This document shows, one piece after another, positions 14,967 to 24,330 of a DNA stretch of 39,070 nt. Within the stretch, counting starts at the first letter, position 1. The number at the start of each line of letters is the position of its first letter. Source of the stretch: Gloeomargarita sp. SKYG116 (GTDB lineage Bacteria; Cyanobacteriota; Cyanobacteriia; Gloeomargaritales; Gloeomargaritaceae); contig JANWVM010000021.1 in the NCBI GenBank assembly GCA_025056115.1, positions 1-39,070 on the forward strand, read 5' to 3'. The notes under the pieces are model-generated. The model ran no database searches. It was not told the origin of the DNA and saw only the letters and a program-made list of their open reading frames with translations. The position numbers were made by a program, and so were the translations under genes.

Positions 14967-16153
14967 AGTTCACGAGCTGCATCCAAAATTTGATGGGCCA
15001 GGTGCAATTTACTGGTGCGGGGCCAAACGCGGCGTTGCCCACAACGGTCTAGCCAGATTCCCTCATTCTGGTCACTGCCGAAGCCGGCGCCAGGTTGATC
15101 AATCGGGTTAGCGACAATTGCATCTAGGTTTTTAGCTTGCAGTTTTTCTCGCGCTGGCGTTTCCAGGTCACCCGTCTGGGCGGCAAAACCAACCAGGAGT
15201 TGATCAGCGCGTTTGATTTGGCCGAGATGTTTTAGAACATCGGGAGCGAGTTGCAGGGGTAAACACGCTGGCAATGCCTGTTTGGGGAGCTTGGTGGGGT
15301 GGTAGGTGGCTGGTTGAACATCGCTCACAGCGGCGGCCATCAGACACCAATCTTGGGTGGGAAAACACGCGAGGACCGCTGCGTACATCTCCTGGGCGCT
15401 GGTAACGGGAATCGCCTGCGCGACAGCAGGAATCGGTTGCGTGGTGTGGGCATAAACAAGCGTGACTTGCGCACCCCGGCTGAGAGCGGCTTGAGCCAGC
15501 GCTATGCCCATGGCCCCAGTGGCAGGATTCCCCAAAAACCGCACCGGATCGAGATATTCTCGGGTGCCACCCGCTGTCACCAGGATTTTGTAGGGCTGTA
15601 AATCCCGTTTGCCCTGGGTGAGCAAGAGTGAGTGAACCCAGGTGTTGATTTCCCACGGCTCAGCCAACCGTCCCGGCCCGACTGCATCGCACGCCAACAA
15701 ACCTGCCCGTACCCCCACGCTATGAATTCGCGGCCAGGCCAGCAGCGCTTGGTAATTTTGCTGTACAGAGACCTGTTGCCACATGGTGCTATTCATGGCC
15801 GGAGCAACCAGTACCGGTGCTGTGCTAGCCAGCAGGGTGCTAGTGAGCAGGTCATCTGCCAAGCCATGGGCCATTTTGGCGAGCAAGTCGGCCGTCAGGG
15901 GGGCAATGACAATGACGTCGGCCCATTCCCCCAATTCAATGTGCAGCGGGCGTCCGGTGGGTTGCCAAAAATCTGCATCCGTGTAAGCGGGCTGGCGACT
16001 GAGGGTGCTCACGGTTAAAGGCGTGATGAACTGGGTCGCTGGGGGCGTGAGGATCACTTTCACCTGATGCCCCTGCTGCACCCACTGGGAGACCAGTTCA
16101 CAGACCTTGTAGGCCGCGATGCCTCCCCCTATTCCGACGAGGATCCGGCCCAT
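14924..16153 (-). CDS. coaBC: Bifunctional phosphopantothenoylcysteine decarboxylase/synthetase
   Basis: 409 aa; second and third steps of coenzyme A synthesis. The N-terminal CoaC flavoprotein half has [13 protein letters not shown], the catalytic histidine in [20 protein letters not shown] and the PAMNSTMW substrate loop. The cysteine of the flexible lid is probably in the [18 protein letters not shown] part. The C-terminal CoaB half has [20 protein letters not shown] and TGAMG, with [12 protein letters not shown] near the CTP site. ATG 16153 overlaps the TAA stop of the upstream DCC gene by one base (TAATG), indicating translational coupling. An upstream in-frame start at 16198 would overlap that gene. 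The 3' end overlaps rpmF by 43 bp. Confidence 0.95.
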   Translation of the reverse strand: MGRILVGIGGGIAAYKVCELVSQWVQQGHQVKVILTPPATQFITPLTVSTLSRQPAYTDADFWQPTGRPLHIELGEWADVIVIAPLTADLLAKMAHGLADDLLTSTLLASTAPVLVAPAMNSTMWQQVSVQQNYQALLAWPRIHSVGVRAGLLACDAVGPGRLAEPWEINTWVHSLLLTQGKRDLQPYKILVTAGGTREYLDPVRFLGNPATGAMGIALAQAALSRGAQVTLVYAHTTQPIPAVAQAIPVTSAQEMYAAVLACFPTQDWCLMAAAVSDVQPATYHPTKLPKQALPACLPLQLAPDVLKHLGQIKRADQLLVGFAAQTGDLETPAREKLQAKNLDAIVANPIDQPGAGFGSDQNEGIWLDRCGQRRVWPRTSKLHLAHQILDAARELYVSSSDSSASSVG

Positions 16154-16539
16154 TAGGGTGACGGCACCCGGTACACGTCTGGTCGCTCGCCGAACCACTC
16201 GTAACGATGGTCACGGATTTGGGCATAGCAAGCATCGCCCAGCGCTTTTAATCCAGGTATCTGCCGATAAACCGCCACAAGCGGGGCGACCCCTGGAATG
16301 AAACTCGCTAATTGCTCGAGCGCCGCCGTTCCCTGCCAACGGCGTTCCGGCTGATGGGTGTCAATCAAGATCATCCCCTGCTGGCAATCATCCGGCGCAA
16401 CACCCCACTGCCGCAGCGCTGCCTCGTCCTGCATCGGCAGGTAACGTAACCACCGTCCCCGTTCGATGTTGTAAAGCGCCGCCGCCCAACCGCTGCACAG
16501 TTGACAGCGCCCATCATAGATGATCAGGTAGCGAGACAC
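16153..16539 (-). CDS. Thiol-disulfide oxidoreductase-like DCC family protein (DUF393)
   Basis: 128 aa. The N-terminal [15 protein letters not shown] carries the D-x-x-C-x-x-C thioredoxin-like motif that names the DCC family, and the thioredoxin-fold length fits. A hydrophobic helix ([24 protein letters not shown]) follows. The start is GTG 16539, set by GGGGGAGG a few bases upstream; an ATG at 16581 is in frame but would reach the divergent aat gene. The stop overlaps the coaBC ATG, so they share a transcript. The molecular function of the family is unproven. Two CXXC cysteines are present. Confidence 0.85.
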   Translation of the reverse strand: MSRYLIIYDGRCQLCSGWAAALYNIERGRWLRYLPMQDEAALRQWGVAPDDCQQGMILIDTHQPERRWQGTAALEQLASFIPGVAPLVAVYRQIPGLKALGDACYAQIRDHRYEWFGERPDVYRVPSP

Positions 16540-16579
16540 TGGTTTCCTCCCCCTCTCTGCCCTCATTGTAACGGTCGCC

Positions 16580-17164
16580 ATGGACAGGGATGTGGCTTGG
16601 CTCCTCGCGGGCTACCGGCGCGGGTATTTTCTGATGGCCGATGACCGCACTGGCGCCCTGGGTTGGTATCGCAGTCGAGAACGCGCCCTCATTCCCTTGG
16701 ATGAACGCTTCCATTGCCCGCGTTCCCTCAAACGCAAGCTGCGCCGGTTCCAGGTGCGCGTGAATCAGGATTTTGCCGGTGTCGTTGCCGGTTGCGCTGA
16801 CCGTCCCCAGACCTGGATTTCCGATGAACTGCAATCGCTGTACTGGCAACTGCACCAGGCGGGCTATGCCCATAGCTGGGAAACCTGGGACGGCGACACC
16901 CTCGCTGGGGGAGTGCTGGGTATCGTTATCGGCGCAGCGTTCATTGGCGAATCCATGTTCCACCGGGTGACCGACGCCTCCAAGGTTGCCCTCGTTACCC
17001 TGGTCGAGCACCTGCGCCGGCATAATTTCTGGCTTTTCGACGCTCAGTTGATGAACCCTCACCTGGCCCGCTTTGGCGCCTACGTGATTTCCGACCGCGA
17101 GTACAGTAACCTACTGGCGCAGGCGGTTCAACAACCCCAGCGACCCTTCGACCAGCTCTGGTAG
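16580..17164 (+). CDS. aat: Leucyl/phenylalanyl-tRNA-protein transferase
   Basis: 194 aa. It adds Leu or Phe from aminoacyl-tRNA to N-terminal Arg/Lys of proteins, creating Leu-N-end-rule degrons for ClpS/ClpAP. Recognisable blocks are [54 protein letters not shown] and [14 protein letters not shown], then [16 protein letters not shown]. The family length and the conserved E-S-M-F and AH-S-W-E blocks are intact. It is divergent from the DCC gene with 40 bp between starts, and tail-to-tail with tRNA-Glu 10 bp away. Confidence 0.95.
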   Translation: MDRDVAWLLAGYRRGYFLMADDRTGALGWYRSRERALIPLDERFHCPRSLKRKLRRFQVRVNQDFAGVVAGCADRPQTWISDELQSLYWQLHQAGYAHSWETWDGDTLAGGVLGIVIGAAFIGESMFHRVTDASKVALVTLVEHLRRHNFWLFDAQLMNPHLARFGAYVISDREYSNLLAQAVQQPQRPFDQLW

Positions 17165-17174
17165 AGGCAAAAAA

Positions 17175-17247
17175 TACCCCCAAGGGAATTCGAATCCCTG
17201 TTACCTCCGTGAAAGGGAGGTGTCCTAGACCACTAGACGATGGGGGC
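17175..17247 (-). tRNA. tRNA-Glu (UUC)
   Basis: 73 nt on the minus strand beginning GCCCCCATCG and ending TGGGGGTA. The anticodon stem-loop is CCTCC-CTTTCAC-GGAGG with anticodon TTC (complement of 17211-17213). The T-loop is GATTCGAATTC. The acceptor stem has the G1-U72 pair usual in chloroplast and cyanobacterial tRNA-Glu. CCA is not encoded. In cyanobacteria this tRNA also feeds the C5 pathway to chlorophyll and bilins. A T run (complement of 17169-17174) follows the gene and may terminate it. Confidence 0.96.
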
Positions 17248-17298
17248 ACGCGTTTATCGCATTTATTACCTTAGCGAATGGATGAAAAACTTGTCAAT

Positions 17299-18360
17299 TC
17301 AAGGGCGATACACGGGCAACGTGAAGTGAAAGCGGCTGCCCCGGCCTGGTTCGGACTCCACCCAAATCCGCCCGTAGTGCGCCTGGATAATCTGTCGACA
17401 GACGGCCAGCCCTAGTCCATAACCGCTCGGTTCCTGGTTATGGTTAGCCAGGCGGGTGCTGGGGTCAAAAATGCGTTCCTGGTCGGTGAGGGGAATGCCT
17501 GGCCCATTGTCAGCGACTGTCACTTGGACTTTCAGCGTCGTGCTGTGCAAAGTGCTGATACTGATTTGCCCACCTGGTGGCGTGTACTTGCAGGCGTTGT
17601 CTAGCAGGTTGTTCAAGACCCGTCGCAGGGCATCGGGGTCAGCAAACACCAGCGGGCAAGGTTCCGCAATATCCACCTGCAGCGTGTGTTGTCGGCTTGC
17701 CAGAAGGGTTTGAAAACTCTGCGCCACCTGCTGGATAACCTCCGGCAACTGTACCGCCTGGGGATTGAGTTGCAGGACTTTTTGCTGGTTACGGCTGACC
17801 TGGAGGATACTGGTGATCATCCGGTCAAGGGTTTTCACCTGGTTGCGGGCCTGCTGGATTAGTTGCGGCGCGAGTTCTTGCCGTTGGGGGGCCATCTCCA
17901 GGGTCTCCAGGGCAATGCTGACCGCCGTCAAGGGATTGCGCAGGTCATGGGCCAGCATTTCAATCACCTGGTTGCGGAAGTCCACCTGAGCCGTCAATTG
18001 GCGGATGGTGAGTTGGGCGCGCGCCAATTCCTCTTCCAAGCGAGCCACGTCGGGGCTAGTCACGGCTGGCGGGGGTTGACCATTGGCTTCTGCTTCCGTT
18101 TGCCAGCGGGGCCACCAGTAGTCAACTTGTTCCAGCAAATCCTTACCAGCCAGGACTTGGCGCGGTTCGGGATAGGCTTTGACCAGGGCCGGCGTTGCCA
18201 CCACCCGCAGGCGTTCGGCGAGATAGGGTTGTTCGCTCACGTCCACGATTTGCAATGCTTCCTTGGGACAGCCGAGCGCCTCTAGCCGTTGTTGCAATTG
18301 CTTAATCTGGTCGCGGTGCGTGCTCTTGCTGGTGAATAAGTAAACCTGAACCGTGGACAT
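17299..18360 (-). CDS. sasA: Circadian clock sensory histidine kinase SasA
   Basis: 353 aa. The N-terminal 100 residues form a KaiB-like thioredoxin-fold sensor (VQVYLFTSKSTHRDQIKQLQQ, VDVSEQPYLAERLRVVATPALVK) that binds KaiC. A linker helix leads to the dimerisation domain with the phospho-accepting histidine in EMLAHDLRNPLTAVSIALETLE. The ATPase domain has NLLDNACKYTPPGG (N box), VADNGPGIP (G1), IFDPSTR (F box) and GYGLGLAVCRQI (G2). SasA relays KaiC state to the response regulator RpaA. ATG 18360 was chosen over the frame's upstream part, which is non-homologous. Divergent from metG. Confidence 0.95.
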   Translation of the reverse strand: MSTVQVYLFTSKSTHRDQIKQLQQRLEALGCPKEALQIVDVSEQPYLAERLRVVATPALVKAYPEPRQVLAGKDLLEQVDYWWPRWQTEAEANGQPPPAVTSPDVARLEEELARAQLTIRQLTAQVDFRNQVIEMLAHDLRNPLTAVSIALETLEMAPQRQELAPQLIQQARNQVKTLDRMITSILQVSRNQQKVLQLNPQAVQLPEVIQQVAQSFQTLLASRQHTLQVDIAEPCPLVFADPDALRRVLNNLLDNACKYTPPGGQISISTLHSTTLKVQVTVADNGPGIPLTDQERIFDPSTRLANHNQEPSGYGLGLAVCRQIIQAHYGRIWVESEPGRGSRFHFTLPVYRP

Positions 18361-18477
18361 GGCGCACTGGTTGTGATGAGAATTACAATTCCATTTACCA
18401 GGATAGAGGACGGTTGCCTCGAGACGCAGGCGCAACCCCACTATGATGGAAACAAGCGCATTCAACCCCTCGCAGTC

Positions 18478-20043
18478 ATGGCCCGTTTCAGCTTGACCAC
18501 CCCCCTGTACTACGTCAACGCCCGACCTCACATTGGCAGCGCCTATACAACCATGGCGGCGGATGCCATTGCTCGCTTTGCTCGGTTGCGGGGGGACGAG
18601 GTGTTGCTGGTGACAGGGACGGACGAACACGGGCAGAAAATCCAACGCACCGCCCAGGAGCAGGGACTACCCCCCCAAACCCATTGCGACCGGGTAGCGG
18701 CAGAATTCCAAGCGCTTTGGCAGAAACTCAACATCCAATGGCACCGTTTTAGTCGCACCACCGACCCGCGTCACGGCGTGATTGTCAAAGAGTTTTTTCT
18801 GCGGGTGTGGGAACGGGGTGATATTTACTTGCACCAGCAACAGGGGTGGTATTGCGTCGCCTGCGAAGAATTTAAGGATGAACGGGAGTTATTGCCAGGC
18901 CGTTACTGCCCCTTGCATCCCACGTTGCTGGTGGAATGGCGGGATGAACCCAACTACTTTTTCCGGTTATCCCGTTATCAAGCGCAACTCGAACAGCTTT
19001 ATCAAACGCAACCGGATTTCATCCAACCCGAAACCCGCCGCAATGAGGTCATGAAATTTGTGGCCCAAGGGTTGACGGATTTTTCCATTTCGCGCCTGCA
19101 TTTGGACTGGGGATTTCCAGTGCCTGTGGACCCGCAACACGTCATTTACGTCTGGTTTGACGCCCTGTTGGGATACATCACGGCCCTGTTAGAACCCGAC
19201 GAACCCCCTAGTTTGGCAGCGGCAGTACGCACCTGGTGGCCAGTGGATTTGCATCTCATTGGCAAGGATATTTTACGGTTTCATGCGGTGTACTGGCCAG
19301 CGATGCTTATGTCTGCTGGATTGCCCTTGCCGAGACGCATTTTTGCCCACGGATTTCTGACTAAAGACGGTCAGAAAATGAGTAAATCATTGGGCAATAT
19401 TGTGGACCCGTTTGCGCTAGTGGAGACCTACGGCAGCGATGCCCTACGCTATTATTTTTTGAAGGAAATTGAATTAGGGAAAGACGGGGATTTTAGCGAA
19501 GAACGATTTGTGCAAATTGTTAATGCTGATCTGGCGAATGGCCTGGGCAATTTACTCAATCGCACGCTGAAGTTGGTGCATAAGTATTGCGGGGGACGGG
19601 TGCCGACGGCGACGGACAGCAACGAAAACCCATTGGCGGCAATGGGGCGGGAGTTGGGTGAACAGGTGGCGCAAGCCTATGCCGCGTTAGCTTTGCACCG
19701 GGCCTGTGGATTGACGTTGGCGTTGGTGCAGCGGGCCAATCAGTGGATTGATGAACAGGCGCCCTGGCAGTTGGCGAAAACTGGCAACCAGCAGGCTTTG
19801 GCAGGTGTGTTGTACGCGTTGCTGGAGGCGGTGCGCTTGGCAGCCTACTTACTGAGTCCTGTCATCCCCCAGACCAGTACCCGCATTTACCAGCAGTTGG
19901 GTTACGACGTGGATTTTGACCGCGAGCTGCCGATAGGGTTTGCAGAGCACAGCCGCTGGGGAGTCTTGCCCACTGGTCAAGCAGTCGCAACACCCGAGCC
20001 AGTGTTTGCCCGCTTGGAGCTGCCAAAACTGATAAAATCCTAA
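18478..20043 (+). CDS. metG: Methionyl-tRNA synthetase
   Basis: 521 aa class I aminoacyl-tRNA synthetase. Signature HIGH variant PHIGSAY lies in YYVNARPHIGSAYTT, and KMSKS is in GQKMSKSLGNIVDP. The zinc-like segment is CVACEEFKDERELLPGRYC, with PLHP following. It ends shortly after the anticodon-binding helical domain, with no tRNA-binding (Arc1p-like) extension. ATG 18478 begins MARFSLTTPLYYV and is preferred to upstream in-frame starts to 18373. It sits between sasA and labA. Confidence 0.95.
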   Translation: MARFSLTTPLYYVNARPHIGSAYTTMAADAIARFARLRGDEVLLVTGTDEHGQKIQRTAQEQGLPPQTHCDRVAAEFQALWQKLNIQWHRFSRTTDPRHGVIVKEFFLRVWERGDIYLHQQQGWYCVACEEFKDERELLPGRYCPLHPTLLVEWRDEPNYFFRLSRYQAQLEQLYQTQPDFIQPETRRNEVMKFVAQGLTDFSISRLHLDWGFPVPVDPQHVIYVWFDALLGYITALLEPDEPPSLAAAVRTWWPVDLHLIGKDILRFHAVYWPAMLMSAGLPLPRRIFAHGFLTKDGQKMSKSLGNIVDPFALVETYGSDALRYYFLKEIELGKDGDFSEERFVQIVNADLANGLGNLLNRTLKLVHKYCGGRVPTATDSNENPLAAMGRELGEQVAQAYAALALHRACGLTLALVQRANQWIDEQAPWQLAKTGNQQALAGVLYALLEAVRLAAYLLSPVIPQTSTRIYQQLGYDVDFDRELPIGFAEHSRWGVLPTGQAVATPEPVFARLELPKLIKS

Positions 20044-20157
20044 CGTTTTCTGGGGCGGGCAATGTTTTTTTGGTAGGGTATAGGTATGCTCCCGATGTTA
20101 CTTTCGGGGTTGCCTTGGTGAGTTCATAGTTGATTTTATTAACCTGGGATTAAACCG

Positions 20158-20790
20158 ATGTCTGGCATGGATAATATGGGCTTGTTTACTCCCCAGCAGG
20201 TGTTGGAGAACCGGGGCCGCATTGCCATTTTTATTGATGGTTCTAATCTGTTCTATGCGGCCTTGCAGTTGGGGATTGAAATTGATTACAGCAAGTTGTT
20301 GTGTTATTTAACGGCGGGTTCTCGCTTGTTGCGGGCTTTTTTCTACACGGGTGTGGACCCGACAAATGAAAAACAGCAGGGGTTTTTGCTATGGATGCGC
20401 CGCAACGGGTATCGGGTGGTGTGCAAGGAATTGGTGCAGTTGCCTGATGGGTCGAAAAAAGCCAATTTAGATGTGGAAATCGCGGTGGATATGTTGTCAT
20501 TGGTGGGGTCCTATGACACAGCGATTTTGGTGAGCGGGGATGGGGATTTAGCCTACGCAGTGGATGCTGTCAGCTACCGGGGGGTGCGGGTGGAAGTGGT
20601 CAGCCTGCGCTCGATGACCAGCGATAATTTGATCAACGTGGCGGACCGCTATATTGATCTAGAGACAATTCGGGACGAAATCCGCAAGGCCCATCGTCCT
20701 ACCGCCTATCGCCCTGTCGCTGAGATGGTCAATAATGCCAACAACAACGCCAGCAACCTCGACAATAACAGTAACGACACGGCCAATTAA
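20158..20790 (+). CDS. labA: LabA-like NYN-domain protein
   Basis: 210 aa. The PIN-like NYN domain begins IAIFIDGSNLFYAALQLG (acidic D of the metal site). It continues with ANLDVEIAVDMLSL (second acid) and AILVSGDGDLAYAVDAVSYRGVRVEVVS (third acidic pair), matching LabA/RNase-type NYN folds. LabA in Synechococcus elongatus acts in negative feedback on clock-controlled expression. The last 20 residues are asparagine-rich and low in complexity. Orthology to the clock protein rather than to a paralogue cannot be settled here. The start of the LptC-like gene overlaps its 3' end. Confidence 0.85.
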   Translation: MSGMDNMGLFTPQQVLENRGRIAIFIDGSNLFYAALQLGIEIDYSKLLCYLTAGSRLLRAFFYTGVDPTNEKQQGFLLWMRRNGYRVVCKELVQLPDGSKKANLDVEIAVDMLSLVGSYDTAILVSGDGDLAYAVDAVSYRGVRVEVVSLRSMTSDNLINVADRYIDLETIRDEIRKAHRPTAYRPVAEMVNNANNNASNLDNNSNDTAN

Positions 20791-21679
20791 GCGGGTGATT
20801 GGGGCTGTGGTCTTGGGGTTAGGGCTGGTGAGTTGCCAGGTGCCGGAACGCCCACTAGAGCCAGAGAGCAGCCCAGAAGCAGCTCAGCAGTTGACCTTTG
20901 AATCGTTGCGGCTGCACCAGGCCGATAAAAATGGTCAGACGGTGTGGAAGTTGCAGGCGGATAAGGCGGTGGCGGATGTCCAAACGCGGCAGGTGACGGC
21001 GCAGCAGGTGGTGGGGGATATCTACGCCCAGGGGAAACCCCGTTATCGGGTCAAGGCAGCCCAGGCGACGGTGCAGGAGGCCCAAGAAACGTTAACCGTC
21101 GAAGGGGAAATTACTGCCGAGGACATCCAGGATAGAACCGTTATCAAAGCGCGGCTGCTGGTGTGGCGTCCGGCCCAGAAAGAAATCCTCCTCAAGGGCA
21201 ATCTGGAGTTTCGCCAGCCGAAGCTGCAAGTCAAAGCCCAGGAAGCCATCATTCGCCTGCGGGATAACCGTTTATCTCTGCGTCAACAGGTGCAAGTAAC
21301 CAACCAAAAACCGGCTTTACGGATCAGTGGGGAAGCCCTAGACTGGCAATGGCGAGAGGGGCTGGTGCAGGCGCTACAACCGGTGCAGATTGTCTATACA
21401 CCGGAGCAATTGGTGGTGAAAGCCGGCGGCGGGCAGATGGATTTTCCACGGCAGGTGCTGCGGTTGAGCCAGGGGGTGGAGGCGGTGCATCAACGGGGAC
21501 GTTTACGGGCGCAGACGGTGGAGTGGCGGATTGAACGGCAGGAGGTAACCGCTAGCGGCAATGTGTTTTACACCCAAACCGACCCACCCCTTACCGTCGC
21601 CGGCGCACAGGCCGAGGGGAATTTGGCTATGCGGCAGATTCGGGTGACACGAGCGCGAACGCAGGTGATACCGGAGTAG
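20735..21679 (+). CDS. LptC-like lipoprotein, LPS export
   Basis: 314 aa. A lipobox LGLVSC gives a predicted lipidated cysteine about residue 34. The body repeats LptA/LptC-type strands: LTFESLRLHQADKNGQTVWKL, AVADVQTRQVTAQQVVGDIYA, LTVEGEITAEDIQDRTVIKARLL, LLKGNLEFRQPKLQVKAQEAII. It is longer than E. coli LptC, with two OstA-like repeats in tandem as in cyanobacterial members. It would sit in the periplasm and pass LPS to LptA. The start at 20735 overlaps labA by 56 bp; a GTG at 20795 (VIGAVVLG) avoids the overlap but gives a short signal, so the start is unresolved. menG follows after 2 bp. Confidence 0.8.
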   Translation: MPTTTPATSTITVTTRPIKRVIGAVVLGLGLVSCQVPERPLEPESSPEAAQQLTFESLRLHQADKNGQTVWKLQADKAVADVQTRQVTAQQVVGDIYAQGKPRYRVKAAQATVQEAQETLTVEGEITAEDIQDRTVIKARLLVWRPAQKEILLKGNLEFRQPKLQVKAQEAIIRLRDNRLSLRQQVQVTNQKPALRISGEALDWQWREGLVQALQPVQIVYTPEQLVVKAGGGQMDFPRQVLRLSQGVEAVHQRGRLRAQTVEWRIERQEVTASGNVFYTQTDPPLTVAGAQAEGNLAMRQIRVTRARTQVIPE

Positions 21680-21681
21680 GG

Positions 21682-22356
21682 ATGGCGGACACCCAGGCGA
21701 TTTTTAATCGCGTTGCCCGGCATTACGATGCGTTGAACAACTGGTTGAGTTGGGGGCAACACTGGATTTGGAAACACATGGTCATTGGCTGGGTGGCTCC
21801 CCAACCAGGAGAAACGGCAGTGGATTTGTGTTGCGGCACAGGGGATTTGACGGGACTGCTCGCGCGGAAAATCGGTGCTGCTGGTAAGGTCTGGGGGATT
21901 GACTTTGCCGAAGCGATGTTGGCCATTGCCCGGCAGCGGTACGCCCATTTACCGATTTGTTGGTACGAGGGAGATGTTCTCCAGTTGCCTTTCCCGGATC
22001 AGTCGGTGGATGTGGTGACGATGGGGTATGGATTGCGCAATGTCACCGACCGGTTGGGGTGTTTGCGGGAAATCTATCGGGTGTTGCGGCCAGGGGGACG
22101 GGCGGCCATTCTAGATTTTCACCAGCCCCGTGATCCCTGGTTACGGGCGTGGCAGGCGTGGTATTTGCAGCAGGTGGTGGTGCCAGTGGCAAGCGGGTTG
22201 GGCCTGGCCGATGAGTACGCCTATATCTGGCCGAGTTTACAAACGTTTCCCCCTGGGGAACAGCAAGTGGCGTGGGCGAGAGATTGCGGGTTTCAGGCCT
22301 GCCATTACCCAATTGCCAATGGTTTAATGGGGGTGTTAGTCCTGCGCCGACCGTGA
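21682..22356 (+). CDS. menG: Demethylphylloquinone methyltransferase (UbiE/MenG family)
   Basis: 224 aa. It performs the final methylation of phylloquinone, the photosystem I quinone. The N-terminal FNRVARHYDALNNWLSWGQH is the UbiE signature 1; the SAM site is AVDLCCGTGDLTGLLA; YGLRNVTDRLGCLREIYRVLRPGG is signature 2. The length is normal. It lies 2 bp after the LptC-like gene, and its TGA overlaps the ATG of larC (ATGA). Confidence 0.93.
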   Translation: MADTQAIFNRVARHYDALNNWLSWGQHWIWKHMVIGWVAPQPGETAVDLCCGTGDLTGLLARKIGAAGKVWGIDFAEAMLAIARQRYAHLPICWYEGDVLQLPFPDQSVDVVTMGYGLRNVTDRLGCLREIYRVLRPGGRAAILDFHQPRDPWLRAWQAWYLQQVVVPVASGLGLADEYAYIWPSLQTFPPGEQQVAWARDCGFQACHYPIANGLMGVLVLRRP

Positions 22357-23561
22357 TGGAACGAATAGCTTACTTTGATTGCCCCACGGGTATCGCCGGC
22401 GATATGTGTCTAGGGGCGCTGGTGGACGCAGGTTTACCCATAGATGTCCTAGAACGCGCATTGCAGGGTTTGGGCATGACCGAGGCCTTTACCTTGACCG
22501 CCCAGACAGTGCATCGGCAAGGGCAGCGGGCGACCCATGTGCAGGTTCATGTGCGAGAACACGTCCAGCATCGGCAGTGGGGGGAAATTCGCACGCTGTT
22601 GACCAAGGCGTCATTACCCGACCCGGTGAAGCAATGGAGCCAAGCCATTTTTGAAAACCTGGCGATTGCTGAAGGCGCTGTGCACGGCGTGCCGCCGGAG
22701 CAGGTGCATTTCCATGAGGTGGGCGCAGTGGATGCGATTGTGGACATCGTGGGCACGTGTATCGGGTTGCATTACTGGAACGCGACGCAGGTTTACTGCT
22801 CAGCCTTGCCCCTGGGGTCTGGTGACGTGGAAACAGCGCATGGTCGGATGGCAGTGCCCACCCCGGCGGTGCTGTACCTGTGCCAGGCCAAACAGGCGCC
22901 TGTCTATGACAACGGTATCCGCGGAGAATTGGTCACCCCGACGGGTGCTGCCATTGTCACTACGCTCGCGCAGGCGTTTGGTCGCCCTCCCCTGATGCAA
23001 CTCGAACGGGTAGGCTGGGGCGCTGGCAGCCGGGATTTGCCCATGGCTAACGTACTGCGGCTGTGGCTAGGGCAAGCGCCGTTAGGAGTACTCACAGAAC
23101 CAGTGGTGGTACTGGCAACCCAAATTGACGATATGTCGCCCCAAGGACTGGCCTACGCCTGTGAACGACTCCTGGCAGAGGGCGCGCTGGATGTCTGGTG
23201 TCAAACCGCGATGATGAAAAAAGGACGACAGGGCGTATTGTTAAACGTCTTGTGTACGCCGGAGCAGGCCGACCGCTGTGAGGCAATTCTTTTGGAAGAA
23301 ACCACAACGCTCGGTGTCCGGCGCCAGTGGCAAGAGCGGCGGGTTTTGCCTAGACGGTTTGTACAGGTGGCAACCGAGTGGGGGGAAGTGGCGGTCAAGG
23401 TGGCGGAAATAAACGGTCGCGTGATCAACGTGCAACCCGAGTACGAAGACTGCGCCCGTATCGCTCGAACTCATGGACTGCCCTGGAAACAAGTTCATCA
23501 ACAGGTCATTCATCAGTTTTGGCAAACGTGGGGGATTCAAGATGGTCAAAACCCTGGTTAA
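22356..23561 (+). CDS. larC: Nickel insertion protein LarC (pincer cofactor synthesis)
   Basis: 401 aa. LarC is a CTP-dependent nickel insertase for the pincer nucleotide used by lactate racemase and related racemases. The N-terminus IAYFDCPTGIAGDMCLGALVDAG and the conserved VHFHEVGAVDAIVDIVG, YCSALPLGSGDVETAHGRMAVPTPA and ELVTPTGAA blocks are intact. Further blocks are ATQIDDMSPQGLAYACERLL and MMKKGRQG, so both halves are present. The ATG overlaps the menG TGA. The LarB/LarE partners and a racemase are not in the window. In cyanobacteria LarC homologues can be widespread without LarA, so the physiological cofactor user is open. Confidence 0.92.
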   Translation: MERIAYFDCPTGIAGDMCLGALVDAGLPIDVLERALQGLGMTEAFTLTAQTVHRQGQRATHVQVHVREHVQHRQWGEIRTLLTKASLPDPVKQWSQAIFENLAIAEGAVHGVPPEQVHFHEVGAVDAIVDIVGTCIGLHYWNATQVYCSALPLGSGDVETAHGRMAVPTPAVLYLCQAKQAPVYDNGIRGELVTPTGAAIVTTLAQAFGRPPLMQLERVGWGAGSRDLPMANVLRLWLGQAPLGVLTEPVVVLATQIDDMSPQGLAYACERLLAEGALDVWCQTAMMKKGRQGVLLNVLCTPEQADRCEAILLEETTTLGVRRQWQERRVLPRRFVQVATEWGEVAVKVAEINGRVINVQPEYEDCARIARTHGLPWKQVHQQVIHQFWQTWGIQDGQNPG

Positions 23562-24330
23562 TATCTTGGTGGGACTCGCGACCTTTGCCGGTGTGGTGGG
23601 GTTACAGGTGCAACGCCAAGCCTGGTTGACCGCTCAACAGCAGGATAACCTCCCCCTCTGGCGACAACAAGAAGCGATAACCGCAACCCAACTGCGTTTG
23701 TGGCGACAGATGCCTAGCTTTGGGTTTGATAATTTGATTGCTGATTGGTGGTTGATCCAGTTCAATATTTACTTCGGCGATGAGGCAGCGCGAGCCGCTT
23801 TGACGTATCGATTAGTGCCTGATTTTTTTGACGTCATTTTGCATCACGACCCGCGCTTTATCCGGGCTTATTTGTTCCTATCCACTTCTGGGTCACTCTA
23901 TGCCGGCGAACCGGAACGCAGCATTCAAATTGCCAGCCGCGCCATGCAGTCCCTGACACCCGATGTTCCCGATTCGTACTACCCCTGGATGTACCGGGGC
24001 ATTGATGAAATGTTATTCCTCGGGGATGGTCGGGCCGCCATTCGTTCGTTTCAAACCGCAGCCGCATGGGCCAGCCGCTGGCGAACGCCGGAAAGTGAAG
24101 CTGTGGTTCAGCGCGCGACTCAGTTTGCCCAGTTCCTACGGGAAGACAAAAACAGTCGTATTGCTAAAGTCATTGGTTGGATGATGATTCTCGGATATGC
24201 CCCAACCAAGCGGGCACAGGCCATCGCCGTTCGTAAAATCCTAGAAGCTGGGGGACGGATTGAACAACTCCCCAACGGTCGGCGAGTCATTATCCTCCCC
24301 CGCGATGTCCAAGAACGCCTGCGTGGTTAG
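23542..24330 (+). CDS. Membrane-anchored TPR-like protein, cyanobacterial unknown
   Basis: 262 aa; function not known. An N-terminal hydrophobic anchor (VKTLVNILVGLATFAGVVGLQ, about 2-22) is followed by a helical region with TPR-like helix pairs: YLFLSTSGSLYAGEPERSIQIASRAMQSL, then MLFLGDGRAAIRSFQTAAAWAS and AVVQRATQFAQFL. A second hydrophobic helix (IAKVIGWMMILGYAP) precedes the C-terminal KRAQAIAVRKILEAGG. ATG 23542 overlaps the end of larC by 20 bp; the frame is open to 23473. Last gene of the labA-larC run, overlapping the RRM gene tail-to-tail by 4 bp. Confidence 0.8.
   Translation: MVKTLVNILVGLATFAGVVGLQVQRQAWLTAQQQDNLPLWRQQEAITATQLRLWRQMPSFGFDNLIADWWLIQFNIYFGDEAARAALTYRLVPDFFDVILHHDPRFIRAYLFLSTSGSLYAGEPERSIQIASRAMQSLTPDVPDSYYPWMYRGIDEMLFLGDGRAAIRSFQTAAAWASRWRTPESEAVVQRATQFAQFLREDKNSRIAKVIGWMMILGYAPTKRAQAIAVRKILEAGGRIEQLPNGRRVIILPRDVQERLRG

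Noticed and set aside
16182-16198. Alternative coaBC start at 16198
   Set aside because: It would overlap the DCC gene by 46 bp; the TAATG junction at 16153 fits far better.
18361-18645. Upstream extension of sasA
   Set aside because: ATG 18360 starts the KaiB-like domain; the extension crosses the metG start and has no homology.
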